DNA from: CAVVEQ01 sp963806635
GTDB lineage: Bacteria > Chloroflexota > Anaerolineae > Anaerolineales > Anaerolineaceae
Assembly (NCBI GenBank): GCA_963806635.1
Contig: CAWDZA010000015.1
Span: 620,001 to 684,000 of the forward strand
Length of the DNA stretch: 64,000 nucleotides
Direction of reading: 5' to 3'
Part shown: piece after piece, positions 16,036 through 24,600 of the stretch
How positions within the stretch are numbered: position 1 is the first letter of the stretch
Layout: each line of letters opens with the position of its first letter
Made by a program: the position numbers and the translations under genes
Notes under the pieces: model-generated
Database searches by the model: none
The model's input: only the letters and a program-made list of their open reading frames with translations
What the model was told of the DNA's origin: nothing

Positions 16036-17041
16036 CCTTGGTTGACTCCTTGGCTGATGAGGGATAACCTTCTCCGACTGTATCTTCTTCCTTCAAGAAA
16101 ATCTTGAAACGAAGTTTGGAACCAATTCCGGGTGTAGATTCCAATTGCATCCAATCTACACAACGCTTGATATTTACAAGCCCCATACCTGCGCCAAACC
16201 CCAGCTCACGGACTTCCTGGGTGGCGGTGGAATATCCCGGCTTCATGGCCAGATCGATGTCTTCGATCCCAGGTCCTTCATCCGTGGCTTGCATTGTGAT
16301 CTGATGAGGTTCAATTTCCACCCGAAGTACCCCGCCATTTGTCGTGTGAATGATCAGATTCATTTCAGCTTCGTAGACTGCGATGCCGCAGCGGCGGGCT
16401 AGCTGGGGATTGGCACCCATGCGCAGCAGTGCGCGTTTGATATTGCTCGAAGCCGAGCCGCCGTGGGTGAAATCACCTACTTTTATGTTGTACCGCAGCA
16501 CAAGCGTGCTGCGATCGGAGGAAATATCTTCGAAGAGATGGCTGGCCCGGTAAATGCGGACTTCCTCTTCCTGGTAATCCTGATCAAGAGCTTTGAGGAT
16601 TCCGCGAGTAACATCACCCTTGGTAATGATCCCCGCCATCTGATTTTCAGAATCGATGACAATAAGCCTGCCCAACTTGGTATTGACGAAAAGTTTTAAT
16701 GCTTCGATCACCGTATCCGTGTCACGGATAGTGACGAGGTTTGTGGTCATGTAATTTTGAACTGGAGCGGAGAGATCATTCTTTCGCAAGGCGCGGATCA
16801 GGTCCTCAATGCTTATGACCCCAACGAGAGCGCCATTTTCCAGCACTGGGGCGCCTGAAATGCGATTCTTGTTGAAGATATCGAGCGCTTCCTCCATAGT
16901 CATTAAGGTGGAGGTGGTAAATGGCTCGCGAGTCATGACCTCAGATACTTTTAACTCATACGCAAGTTCTTCAGTGCGGGTGATCGCCCCAGCCAACTGA
17001 TCGGAAATGATCTGTCCTTTGAACCTGGTTTGATCAGTCAT
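15998..17041 (-). CDS. CBS-pair / DRTGG-associated protein with C-terminal anti-sigma-type ATPase domain
   Basis: Regulatory protein of 347 residues. Two CBS domains span about residues 33-150 (VSEVMTREPF and VQNYMTTNLVTI), a fold that often senses adenine nucleotides. From about 185 to 320 there is a GHKL ATPase domain like that of anti-sigma factors, with AVYEAEMNLIIHT, DEGPGIED and GFGAGMGLVNIKR. A charged tail follows. It lies between two DRTGG genes. Energy-charge sensing of the hydrogenase operon is a plausible but unproven role. Confidence 0.82.
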   Translation of the reverse strand: MTDQTRFKGQIISDQLAGAITRTEELAYELKVSEVMTREPFTTSTLMTMEEALDIFNKNRISGAPVLENGALVGVISIEDLIRALRKNDLSAPVQNYMTTNLVTIRDTDTVIEALKLFVNTKLGRLIVIDSENQMAGIITKGDVTRGILKALDQDYQEEEVRIYRASHLFEDISSDRSTLVLRYNIKVGDFTHGGSASSNIKRALLRMGANPQLARRCGIAVYEAEMNLIIHTTNGGVLRVEIEPHQITMQATDEGPGIEDIDLAMKPGYSTATQEVRELGFGAGMGLVNIKRCVDWMQLESTPGIGSKLRFKIFLKEEDTVGEGYPSSAKESTKDESSGSHRSFGA

Positions 17042-17055
17042 GCCAGATGAATCCT

Positions 17056-17430
17056 TTAGTCACAACAGGGATCTTTATCCACGGGCATCTCCAGGCTGGG
17101 CAACCCCCGCTGGCGCAGCCGGCCGCAGAGCTCGAACATGCCAAAGGGGGAAGTAATAAGGGGAATCCGCTCCTCGATGGCAAGGTCAATGGTCTCTTTA
17201 GGGGGTTGCTTTCCGCGCACGAACACCACAGCGGCAACATCGGCCATCTGTGCCGTGCGAATAACCTGGGGATTGCACAGACCGGTAAGAAGCACGGCCT
17301 CAGGTTGGATGGAGGCAAGTACATCAGACATTAAATCAGCTCCGCAGCCGCCCTTGACCTCGCGGGATAGATCCGCCCCGGGTGTGTGCAGTGTGCCGTC
17401 AACAATTGTGATCAATTCTTCGATATTCAT
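17056..17430 (-). CDS. DRTGG-domain protein (copy 1), first gene of the hydrogenase locus
   Basis: A 124-residue DRTGG-like protein with the segment GGCGADLMSDVLASIQP and a C-terminal run ending DPCCD, whose twin cysteines are distinctive. The ATG start has a weak AAGGG site upstream. It is divergent from hisS, with 82 bases between them, so the operon promoter must lie in that gap; I see no convincing -35/-10 pair there. Its function is unknown. Confidence 0.78.
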   Translation of the reverse strand: MNIEELITIVDGTLHTPGADLSREVKGGCGADLMSDVLASIQPEAVLLTGLCNPQVIRTAQMADVAAVVFVRGKQPPKETIDLAIEERIPLITSPFGMFELCGRLRQRGLPSLEMPVDKDPCCD

Positions 17431-17512
17431 GCAGCCCTTCTGACCGATAAGCGTTCGGACAATTTTACCCCATCTTGTATGTTAAAATTCTGCCCATCCA
17501 TGGAGGGTCCGT

Positions 17513-18779
17513 ATGAAGAAGATCATTTCCGCCCTTAGAGGTACACGTGATTTTTACCCCGAAGATAAATTCAAGCAAAACTGGCTGCTTGAGAAAATTC
17601 GAGCAATTTCGGAATCCTTCGGATACCAGGAATACGAGGTTCCTTATTTGGAACGGCTGGAACTATTTGCGGCAAAATCCGGGGAGGAACTGGTCAAAAA
17701 ACAGGCATTTGTCTTCCAGGACCGAGATGGCGAAGAAATAACGCTCCGCCCGGAATTAACCCCCTCACTTGCGAGGATGGTGGCACAGAAGCAGGGTGAG
17801 TTAGGCTATCCGCTCCGGTGGTGGGCGTTCGGTCCCATCTGGAGATATGAACGCCCGGCTAAGGGTAGATCCCGTGAGTTTTTCCAGTGGAATATCGACA
17901 TGATCGGCGCCGATTCTCCCGAAGCAGACGCCGAATTGATCGCTGTTGCAGCCAATTTATTCAAAATCGTCGGTTTGTCTCCGAATCAGGTGATGATCCG
18001 AATCAATGATCGCAAGTTGATGTACAAAAAGTTGCTGGAAATTGGGGTAAATGAGAACCAGGTGATCGAGGTTCTGCGATTGATCGACCGCAAGGATAAA
18101 CTGGCTCCTGAAGCCTGGATCCAATATGGCAGGGAGCTGGGATTCGAAGTTGGAATGCTTTCAGCTCTTAATACTATGCTTGAGAATTATGATCTTTGGA
18201 AAGACTCCGAGCGTTTGATACGCTGCTTTGCCGCTCTGGAAGTGATGGGTGTGCGTGGATTTACTCAGTTCGATCCCAAGGTGACCCGCGGATTGGATTA
18301 TTACACCGGGATTGTCTTTGAAGCCTTTGACGTGGATGGGGGTCGTGCGATCCTTGGCGGCGGGCATTACGGAAACCTGGTTGCGGACGTAGGCGGAGAA
18401 TCCTTGCCAGGGGTTGGCTTCGCAATGGGTGATGTGATGTTCCCGATTGTGCTCGAAAAATACGGATTGCTGCCGCAGGAGATTCCACCTGCCGCGGATG
18501 TGCTGGTGACTGTGTTCAACCCAGAAACTCAATATGAATCCATTAGAATTGCAGATGAGCTGCGCAAGAGCCGGGACGCGCGTGATCTGTTACCCGGAGC
18601 CAGCCAAGCTGCCCAAGCAGTTGAAATTTGCGGATAAAATGGGCATCCGGTTGGCTGTGATCCTGGGTCCAGATGAGATCCAAACAGGAAATGTGATTAT
18701 CAAAGATCTCAAGACAACTGAGCAAATTTCTGCCCGGAGAGAAAACCTGCAGAGCGAAATTAACCGGCTTCTTGCCTAG
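17513..18779 (+). CDS. hisS: Histidyl-tRNA synthetase, interrupted by a frameshift
   Basis: Class II synthetase that charges tRNA-His. GGAGG lies 6 bases before the ATG. Motif 2 (RYERPAKGRSREF), the histidine signature RGLDYYTG and motif 3 (GGGHYGNL...GFAMG) are intact. The C-terminal anticodon-binding domain shifts frame at about 18568-18572 (residue 352): the first frame ends at 18637, while the next frame continues with RVICYPEPAKL to 18779. Removing one base restores a protein of about 421 residues, the family norm. As hisS is normally essential and single-copy, a sequence error is the likeliest cause. tRNA-His follows directly. Confidence 0.93.
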
Positions 18780-18800
18780 CACAGGCACGCGTGATAAAAT
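18772..18800 (+). promoter_or_regulatory. Sigma70-type promoter of tRNA-His
   Basis: TTGCCT at 18772-18777 and TAAAAT at 18795-18800 are separated by exactly 17 bases. The -10 box ends 11 bases before the mature tRNA 5' end. The -35 box overlaps the last codons of hisS. Confidence 0.75.
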
Positions 18801-18811
18801 TCTGAGTCCAT

Positions 18812-18884
18812 GGTGGCTGTAGCTCAATGGCAGAGCGCTTGACTGTGGATCAAGATGTTGTGGGTTCAACCCCCATCAGCCACC
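18812..18884 (+). tRNA. tRNA-His (anticodon GTG)
   Basis: The acceptor stem GTGGCTG/CAGCCAC pairs perfectly. The anticodon stem CTTGA/TCAAG encloses the loop CTGTGGA with anticodon GTG, and the T arm has TTCAACC in its loop. A G at 18812 opposite the discriminator C at 18884 gives the extra G-1:C73 pair specific to tRNA-His. CCA is not encoded. Confidence 0.96.
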
Positions 18885-18935
18885 CCTTGACTGTGGATCA
18901 AGATGTTGTGGGTTCAACCCCCATCAGCCACCCCT
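18838..18935 (+). repeat. 48-bp tandem duplication of the 3' half of tRNA-His
   Basis: The segment from the anticodon stem through the 3' end of tRNA-His (18838-18885) is repeated immediately and exactly at 18886-18933. The match continues two further bases. The second copy has anticodon stem-loop, T arm and 3' acceptor strand but no 5' half, so it cannot fold as a tRNA. Confidence 0.95.
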
Positions 18936-18936
18936 A

Positions 18937-18960
18937 AAACCGGCACAAGCCGGTTTTTTT
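18937..18960 (+). terminator. Intrinsic terminator after tRNA-His
   Basis: Stem AAACCGGC with GCCGGTTT, a four-base loop and a run of T. It ends the hisS/tRNA-His unit just before the convergent EamA gene. Confidence 0.88.
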
Positions 18961-18961
18961 A

Positions 18962-19900
18962 TTACTGCAGATCCGTAGGTTTCACTTCGGTTGGGGTAAG
19001 CCAGGATAGCAAACCCTTCAACCTGCGCTTTTGGGGCGGTAGACGGTCAAACCCAACCAGGATCAGGCTCAACAACAACAATCCTGCCCCAAGCCATTGT
19101 ATGCCGGTAAGTGTTTCCCCCAGGAAAATCTGGGCGGCCAGAACTGTTACCAGGAGCTCTCCCAACCCGAGCAGGGCGGTTTCCATGCCGCCAATTTTCT
19201 TTACTCCCAAAAAGAGCAGCACCCTGGATAGGGCAGTAATTACGCCCAAAATGATCACAGGTTGCAAATTGGCCGTGGACGGGGGAATTTTCCGGTCGAA
19301 AACCAAATAAAAGATACTAACTGTGACCGCCATGGATAAAAGCGTATAGAAGGTGACCGTTGGGGTTGGCGCTTCATACAGCACTTTCTGGTTGATGATC
19401 AAGTGCAGCCCGTAGAGTGCTGCAGCACCAAGCATCATCACCGCACCCTGGATACTCACTCCCTTGGCGGAGGCGCCAATCAACAGAACCGCTCCAAAAA
19501 TTGAGATACTCAAGCGAACAATTGTCAGGCGGGTAAGGGTCTGACGGTCGAGCAGTAGCCAAAACGCCACCATGAGGGGATAGAAGGAATATAAAAGTTG
19601 CCCGATGCTGGCATCCAATAGCGACAAAGCGGAATAAAACAAAATGGAGCCCAATCCATTTACTGCGCCAGCCAGAATGCATCCGATGAGCCCCAGAGAA
19701 TAGATCCTAAGGAACGAACGGTTAAAAATGATAAGGAAAAGGAAAACAAGAACGGTTGCCAGGATCGAACGGAATGTAACGATAAATAAGGGCGAAAATC
19801 CAAGTTGGAGTGAGATTTTTCCAAGAATTGGGGTCAAGCCGAGGAGAATGGCCGAACTCGCCGCGGCAATAATCCCGATTGTCTTCCCCTGTTTCTGCAT
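18962..19900 (-). CDS. EamA-family (DMT superfamily) transporter
   Basis: Inner-membrane permease of 312 residues with about ten hydrophobic segments arranged as two EamA repeats (about 8-140 and 150-290). The substrate cannot be inferred; relatives export amino acids or other metabolites. It is the last gene of the minus-strand sensory block, 5 bases after the threonine-synthase/receiver fusion, so co-transcription is likely. A link to threonine or another amino acid is possible but speculative. Confidence 0.88.
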   Translation of the reverse strand: MQKQGKTIGIIAAASSAILLGLTPILGKISLQLGFSPLFIVTFRSILATVLVFLFLIIFNRSFLRIYSLGLIGCILAGAVNGLGSILFYSALSLLDASIGQLLYSFYPLMVAFWLLLDRQTLTRLTIVRLSISIFGAVLLIGASAKGVSIQGAVMMLGAAALYGLHLIINQKVLYEAPTPTVTFYTLLSMAVTVSIFYLVFDRKIPPSTANLQPVIILGVITALSRVLLFLGVKKIGGMETALLGLGELLVTVLAAQIFLGETLTGIQWLGAGLLLLSLILVGFDRLPPQKRRLKGLLSWLTPTEVKPTDLQ

Positions 19901-19905
19901 TCTTA

Positions 19906-21594
19906 TTACCGCAGCAATGATTTCACTTCATCGAGAAGATCGTCGGTGAGGAAATCCCCTTTTTGCATCAATTTTTGGATCTGCCCCTGCAGGCGGACCT
20001 TTTCGCTCTGGGTCAGCTCCTTGGCGGTCAGTACGATGATTGGAATCTCGGCTGTTTCCGGTTTCTTGCGAAGGGCGTCCATCACCGAAAAGCCGTCCAT
20101 TTCAGGCATCATCAGGTCCAGAATGACCAGGTTGGGAATCTCGCGATTGATGACATCCACGGCTTCCTTGCCATTGGTGGCTTCGAAAATGGTGTAATTT
20201 CCCTGGGATTGCAGAATCCGGCGGATAAGCCTGCGCGCGTCGGGCTCATCATCGACGATCGCGATGCGTGGAAAGCCCTGAATAGATTCACGGGTGAGGG
20301 CGGAGAGCAACCCCTCCTCAGAACCACTTTCCAAATCCTTGGTGGAAGGTTTAACATCCCTGGACCAGCCTTCGCCGATGATCTTTTGTTCGATGGGCAT
20401 GGTGTGCCCGGAACAGTTGATCACCACCACCTCATCAGATTTGATCACCCCAGCCCGGATCAGCTTGATCATTCCGGCGAAAGCAACCGCCGCAGCCGGC
20501 TCAACGGAGATTCCCTCCATTTTTGCCAGGTAATGCATGGCACGGAAGGCTTCTTCGTCCTGAACACTTTCGAACGCACCGCCCGAGGTACTGAGCATCT
20601 TTTGGCGTAAAACAGTATAGGTGCGTCCTGGATCTCCCGTGGCGAGCGTTGCGATCAGCGTCTTCGGGGTCTGGACAGGGATGGCAACATCCTGGTTTTG
20701 CTTCCATGCGTGAACCATGGGGGCGCACCCTTCGGTTTGAATGATGCCCAGTTTGGGGATGCGATCAATAAACCCCATTTTCTTGAATTCTTGAAAACCT
20801 TTATGGACCCCGACAGGTCCCAACCCGCCGCTGACGCTCTGGATGTACCAATCCGGGGCGAAAAAGGTGACCCCGGGTTTGGTTTTATCGGAACTGGGAG
20901 GCGGTCCGAGAAGTGCGGTGAGCTGTTCGACTACTTCGAAGCTCAGCGTTTTCATAGATTCTACGCATGAAATGGTGCGGGTTCCCAAGTCATAGAAGAT
21001 CCCGCGCTGCCGCGCGAATTCAGCCGCCACCTGTTTGGCCTCATCGTAGGATCCGGTTACCTTGATCACCTGGGTGCCATAGAGTGCAACTTCGCGCATT
21101 TTTTCAGCGGGAACCAGGCTGGTAAGGAAAGCCCAAAGCCGAATACCGGCGCGGGCAGCGTAGGCGGAATAGGCAATGGCGACATTACCAGTGGAGGCAA
21201 CAACCAGCTCGTTGATACCGGCTTCCTTCAAGGCTGCGATCGTGACGGCGGCCTGGCGGTCTTTAAAAGAGCCCGTAGGTCCTTGGCGTTCGTCCTTTAT
21301 GAAGATGTTAGGGCAACCAAGCATACCCCCCAGGTTGGTGGCACGCAGAAGCGGTGTACCGCCTTCTCCAAGTGAAACAGCCGGTTCTATGCTGCGGACA
21401 GGAAGCAGTTCCTTATACCGCCAAAGGTCAAACGAACGGCCGGATACCTGCAACAAAAGGGATTTGGATAAGCGGTTGTAATCGTAGATCGCTTCGCGCC
21501 AGGTGCTGTGACAGTTGGGGCAATCCGAAGTGCTGGCGATAAAAGGCGTTTTATGCCCGCAATCCATGCATTCGATAATGAAGTGGGATGCCAT
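19906..21594 (-). CDS. Threonine-synthase-like PLP enzyme fused to a C-terminal response-regulator receiver domain
   Basis: Residues 1-430 form a fold-type II PLP enzyme like threonine synthase, which converts O-phosphohomoserine to threonine. An N-terminal zinc ribbon (CMDC...CPNC) and the PLP lysine in GPTGSFKDRQ are visible. From about residue 445 a receiver domain follows: AIVDDEPDARR, phospho-acceptor LVILDLMMPEMDG and PIIVLTAKE. The frame is continuous, so this is a true fusion. I use the ATG at 21594; a TTG two codons earlier is possible. The gene follows a giant hybrid histidine kinase, a candidate partner for the receiver. Whether the enzyme makes threonine is unproven; the family also includes related lyases. 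Confidence 0.85.
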   Translation of the reverse strand: MASHFIIECMDCGHKTPFIASTSDCPNCHSTWREAIYDYNRLSKSLLLQVSGRSFDLWRYKELLPVRSIEPAVSLGEGGTPLLRATNLGGMLGCPNIFIKDERQGPTGSFKDRQAAVTIAALKEAGINELVVASTGNVAIAYSAYAARAGIRLWAFLTSLVPAEKMREVALYGTQVIKVTGSYDEAKQVAAEFARQRGIFYDLGTRTISCVESMKTLSFEVVEQLTALLGPPPSSDKTKPGVTFFAPDWYIQSVSGGLGPVGVHKGFQEFKKMGFIDRIPKLGIIQTEGCAPMVHAWKQNQDVAIPVQTPKTLIATLATGDPGRTYTVLRQKMLSTSGGAFESVQDEEAFRAMHYLAKMEGISVEPAAAVAFAGMIKLIRAGVIKSDEVVVINCSGHTMPIEQKIIGEGWSRDVKPSTKDLESGSEEGLLSALTRESIQGFPRIAIVDDEPDARRLIRRILQSQGNYTIFEATNGKEAVDVINREIPNLVILDLMMPEMDGFSVMDALRKKPETAEIPIIVLTAKELTQSEKVRLQGQIQKLMQKGDFLTDDLLDEVKSLLR

Positions 21595-21620
21595 GATCAA
21601 AGAACTTTAATGAAGTTTCG

Positions 21621-24600
21621 TTATTTCCTCAAAGAATTCTGAAGAGATTTAAAGAAAGGTACTTCCTCAAGCTTGACTTTGCTAAATACTACGTTGTTGA
21701 ATTCAGAGAGCGCAGCTGCCTGTCTTTCGGTGATATCAGCGCCGGCCAATATGGTAACGTCGATTTGCCGCAGGCGGAAATCGGTCAGCATCGTCTTTAG
21801 GACAGTAAAAATATCTGTATCTGAAAACTGCGGGTTGAAGATTACCCGATCCGGTTGCAATGTAGCTATCAGTTTCAAGCCTTCTTCGGCTGTTTTTGCA
21901 GTCAATAGCTGGATCTTTTTATTATCCTTCACAAGATTATGGAACTTTCGAACCGTTTCAGGATTGTTATCCAGTAGGAGGAGGTTCATGGCGCGCTCCG
22001 ATTCGGTAATCCGCCCGACCGTTTCCTCCATTTCTTCCTGTACGATGGGTTTAACGATAAAGTCCTCAGAACCCACCCGCAGCCCTTTTTCCCGACGTTC
22101 CAGCATGCCAAGCAAGACCATGGGAATATATTTCGTGGATTTAGCGGTTTTCAATTTCCGTATCGCATCCCAGGGTTCAAATTGGCTGGAATTCAGATCG
22201 ACCACGACCAAATAGGGGTTAAAACTCTTGATACTTTCATCCAGTCCATCCAATTCGGTGAATATGGTGGTGGTGTATTTCATCGGTGAGATGTTTTTAT
22301 CCAACCTGGGGAGGAGTGTCGATTGCGAAGATACCAGGGCTACCTTCTGGAGTACAACTTCTGGTGCTGGCTCCTCGAGAATGGGAGGGGGTATTGTTCC
22401 GGGTGTGGATTCTGAAACAGTCTCGGATACAACTTGCTCCAAGGTTTCCAATTGTGCTTCAGGAGAAACAGTTTCAGGTTTTGAAACAGGTTCCCCATCA
22501 GACTGGAGTTTGCCGAAAGCGGATTCGCGAAGCATCCCGGTGACGATCCGTTTTTTATCGGGTTGGGGAACAGGCAGAGTGAAGAAGAAAGTGGAGCCTT
22601 TGCCAACCTCGCTACTGAGCAAGCCAATTCGGCCGCCGTGCAGGTCGATCAATGACCGGCTGATGGAAAGCCCAAGACCGGTTCCACCTGCCCGCCGGGT
22701 GGGGGAGTCGTCCACCTGGGAGAAGGGCTGGAATAATTTGTTGCGATCCTTGGCATCAATTCCATGACCGGTATCAGTGACCGTTATCATGATCTCGGGG
22801 TTACCTTCGGGACTGCTAACCGGTGATGCTTCGATGGTGATCAACCCTTCCTCGGTGAATTTACATGCATTTGAAAGGAAATTGATCAGTACCTGGCGAA
22901 TACGAGTGGGGTCCACGAGCACCTTCGGAAGATCTGGCGGCACGATCTGTTTAAACTTGATCGGCTTATCCTTGGCCAAACCCGTGGCAGTTGTCATTGC
23001 CGAATTGATAATATCGCTGATGTTGATCTCGGAGAGCTTCATCTCCATTTTGCCTGAATCGATCTTGGAGAGGTCGAGAATGTTATTGATCAGGCTCAAC
23101 AGGTGCTGTCCAGAGTTATAAATGGCGGAAAGGTCCTGCGCCTGTGTATCATTGATGGGTCCATCGATCCCTTTAAGAATTACGCGTGAAAAGCCGATGA
23201 TGGAATTGAGCGGGGTACGCAGCTCGTGAGACATGTTGGCCAGAAACTGGTTTTTAATACGGTCCAACTCATGCAGCTCATCCACTGCTTTTTGAGAAAG
23301 CTCAAATGCGCGCGCATTCTCGATTGCCACAGCAATCTGGTCAGCCAGAATCCGCAGAACGGTAACATCATCCGGCGTGAAGGCGTTTTCACTATCAGCA
23401 TGAATATCTAGCGAACCGATGATCCGTTCACCGATGGTAAGGGGGATACCGATTTCCGAGCGCGTATTGGGCAATTCGGGATGCGCTAAATATAGCTCGC
23501 TGTTGGTTATATCGTTGATGATGATTGGCTCGCCAGTGGCGCATACCTGGCCAACAATATTCGTCGATCCAACCTGCACCTGAAAACCAGTGGATTTGAA
23601 ACCATCACCTGCAGAACCGGTTGCTTCTTGAATGATGGCGGTTTCGCCGGTTGGATCCAGGAGGAAGAGGGAAACCTGGTAGAAACCGAAACGGTCGTAG
23701 ATCTGGTTCACGATCCGTTTAAGCAGGATTTCGAGAGATAGAGTGCTGACAGTATCGCGGGCAATTTCTGCCGCGGTACGCAACTCCAGAGCACGGCGCT
23801 GCGCTTCCCGCAGCAGACGCTGTTTTTCCAGGGTCACTGAAATCTGGTTACCAACCACCCGGAGAAGACGAACTTCTTCAGGAAGGTAATCAGCCGGGGA
23901 GGAAGCCGAAACAACAAGCAAACCGATCAATTTACCGACACTGCGGAGCGGGACGATCACGCAGCTTTGCATTTCCATGTCAATGAGAGTTTTACGAGAA
24001 AGCTCATCCAGCGGATCTTCTGCTGAAGTTTCTTTGACTGTTAGAGGCTCAAGAAAGAGCTGGTTAAGGATGGGGAGAGACGCCAAAGAGAACCGCGAAC
24101 CAAGGCGAATGAATTGACCCCGCAAGTCGTAAAAACCGGTCAGCTCAAGTTCGGTCGGTTCTTCATCCCCAGATTGAACTACTGAATATAGGGAAGCGCG
24201 TGTGGCGGATTTAGGCAGCACGCTCTGGACAATGATGCGGACGAGGTCCTGCGCATCCACTGCCTGTGAAATCTCGTTGGTCATTTTGTAGAGCAACTCG
24301 GTTTCAGCAAGGGAGTCCTGGGTTTGCGCGTAGAGACGCAAGTTCTCAACTGCGGTTGTCATCTGGTCCAGCAGGGGCGGGTACGCTCTGCGCTCCTGCT
24401 GAGTGAAGCGATGATGTACTTCGGATTGAAGAAGGAGAACGCCGATCTGTTTTTGGGCGGTCGTTAAAGGCAGAACCGCCATGGAAACGACCTGCTGATC
24501 TTTAATGACCTTTTGAAGCGGCGTGTCGATTGGCGCTTCGCTGATATCATAAATGAATAAAGGCGCTGACCGTTCGAACAACATTTGGTAGGCGATTGTG

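Noticed and set aside
17431..17512. Divergent promoters for hisS and the hydrogenase operon
   Set aside because: Only AT-rich -10-like strings are visible in the gap; no convincing -35/-10 pair for either direction.
18838..18935. A second tRNA-His gene or an integrated element between att sites
   Set aside because: The duplicate lacks the 5' half of a tRNA, and there is no sequence between the repeats that could be an element.
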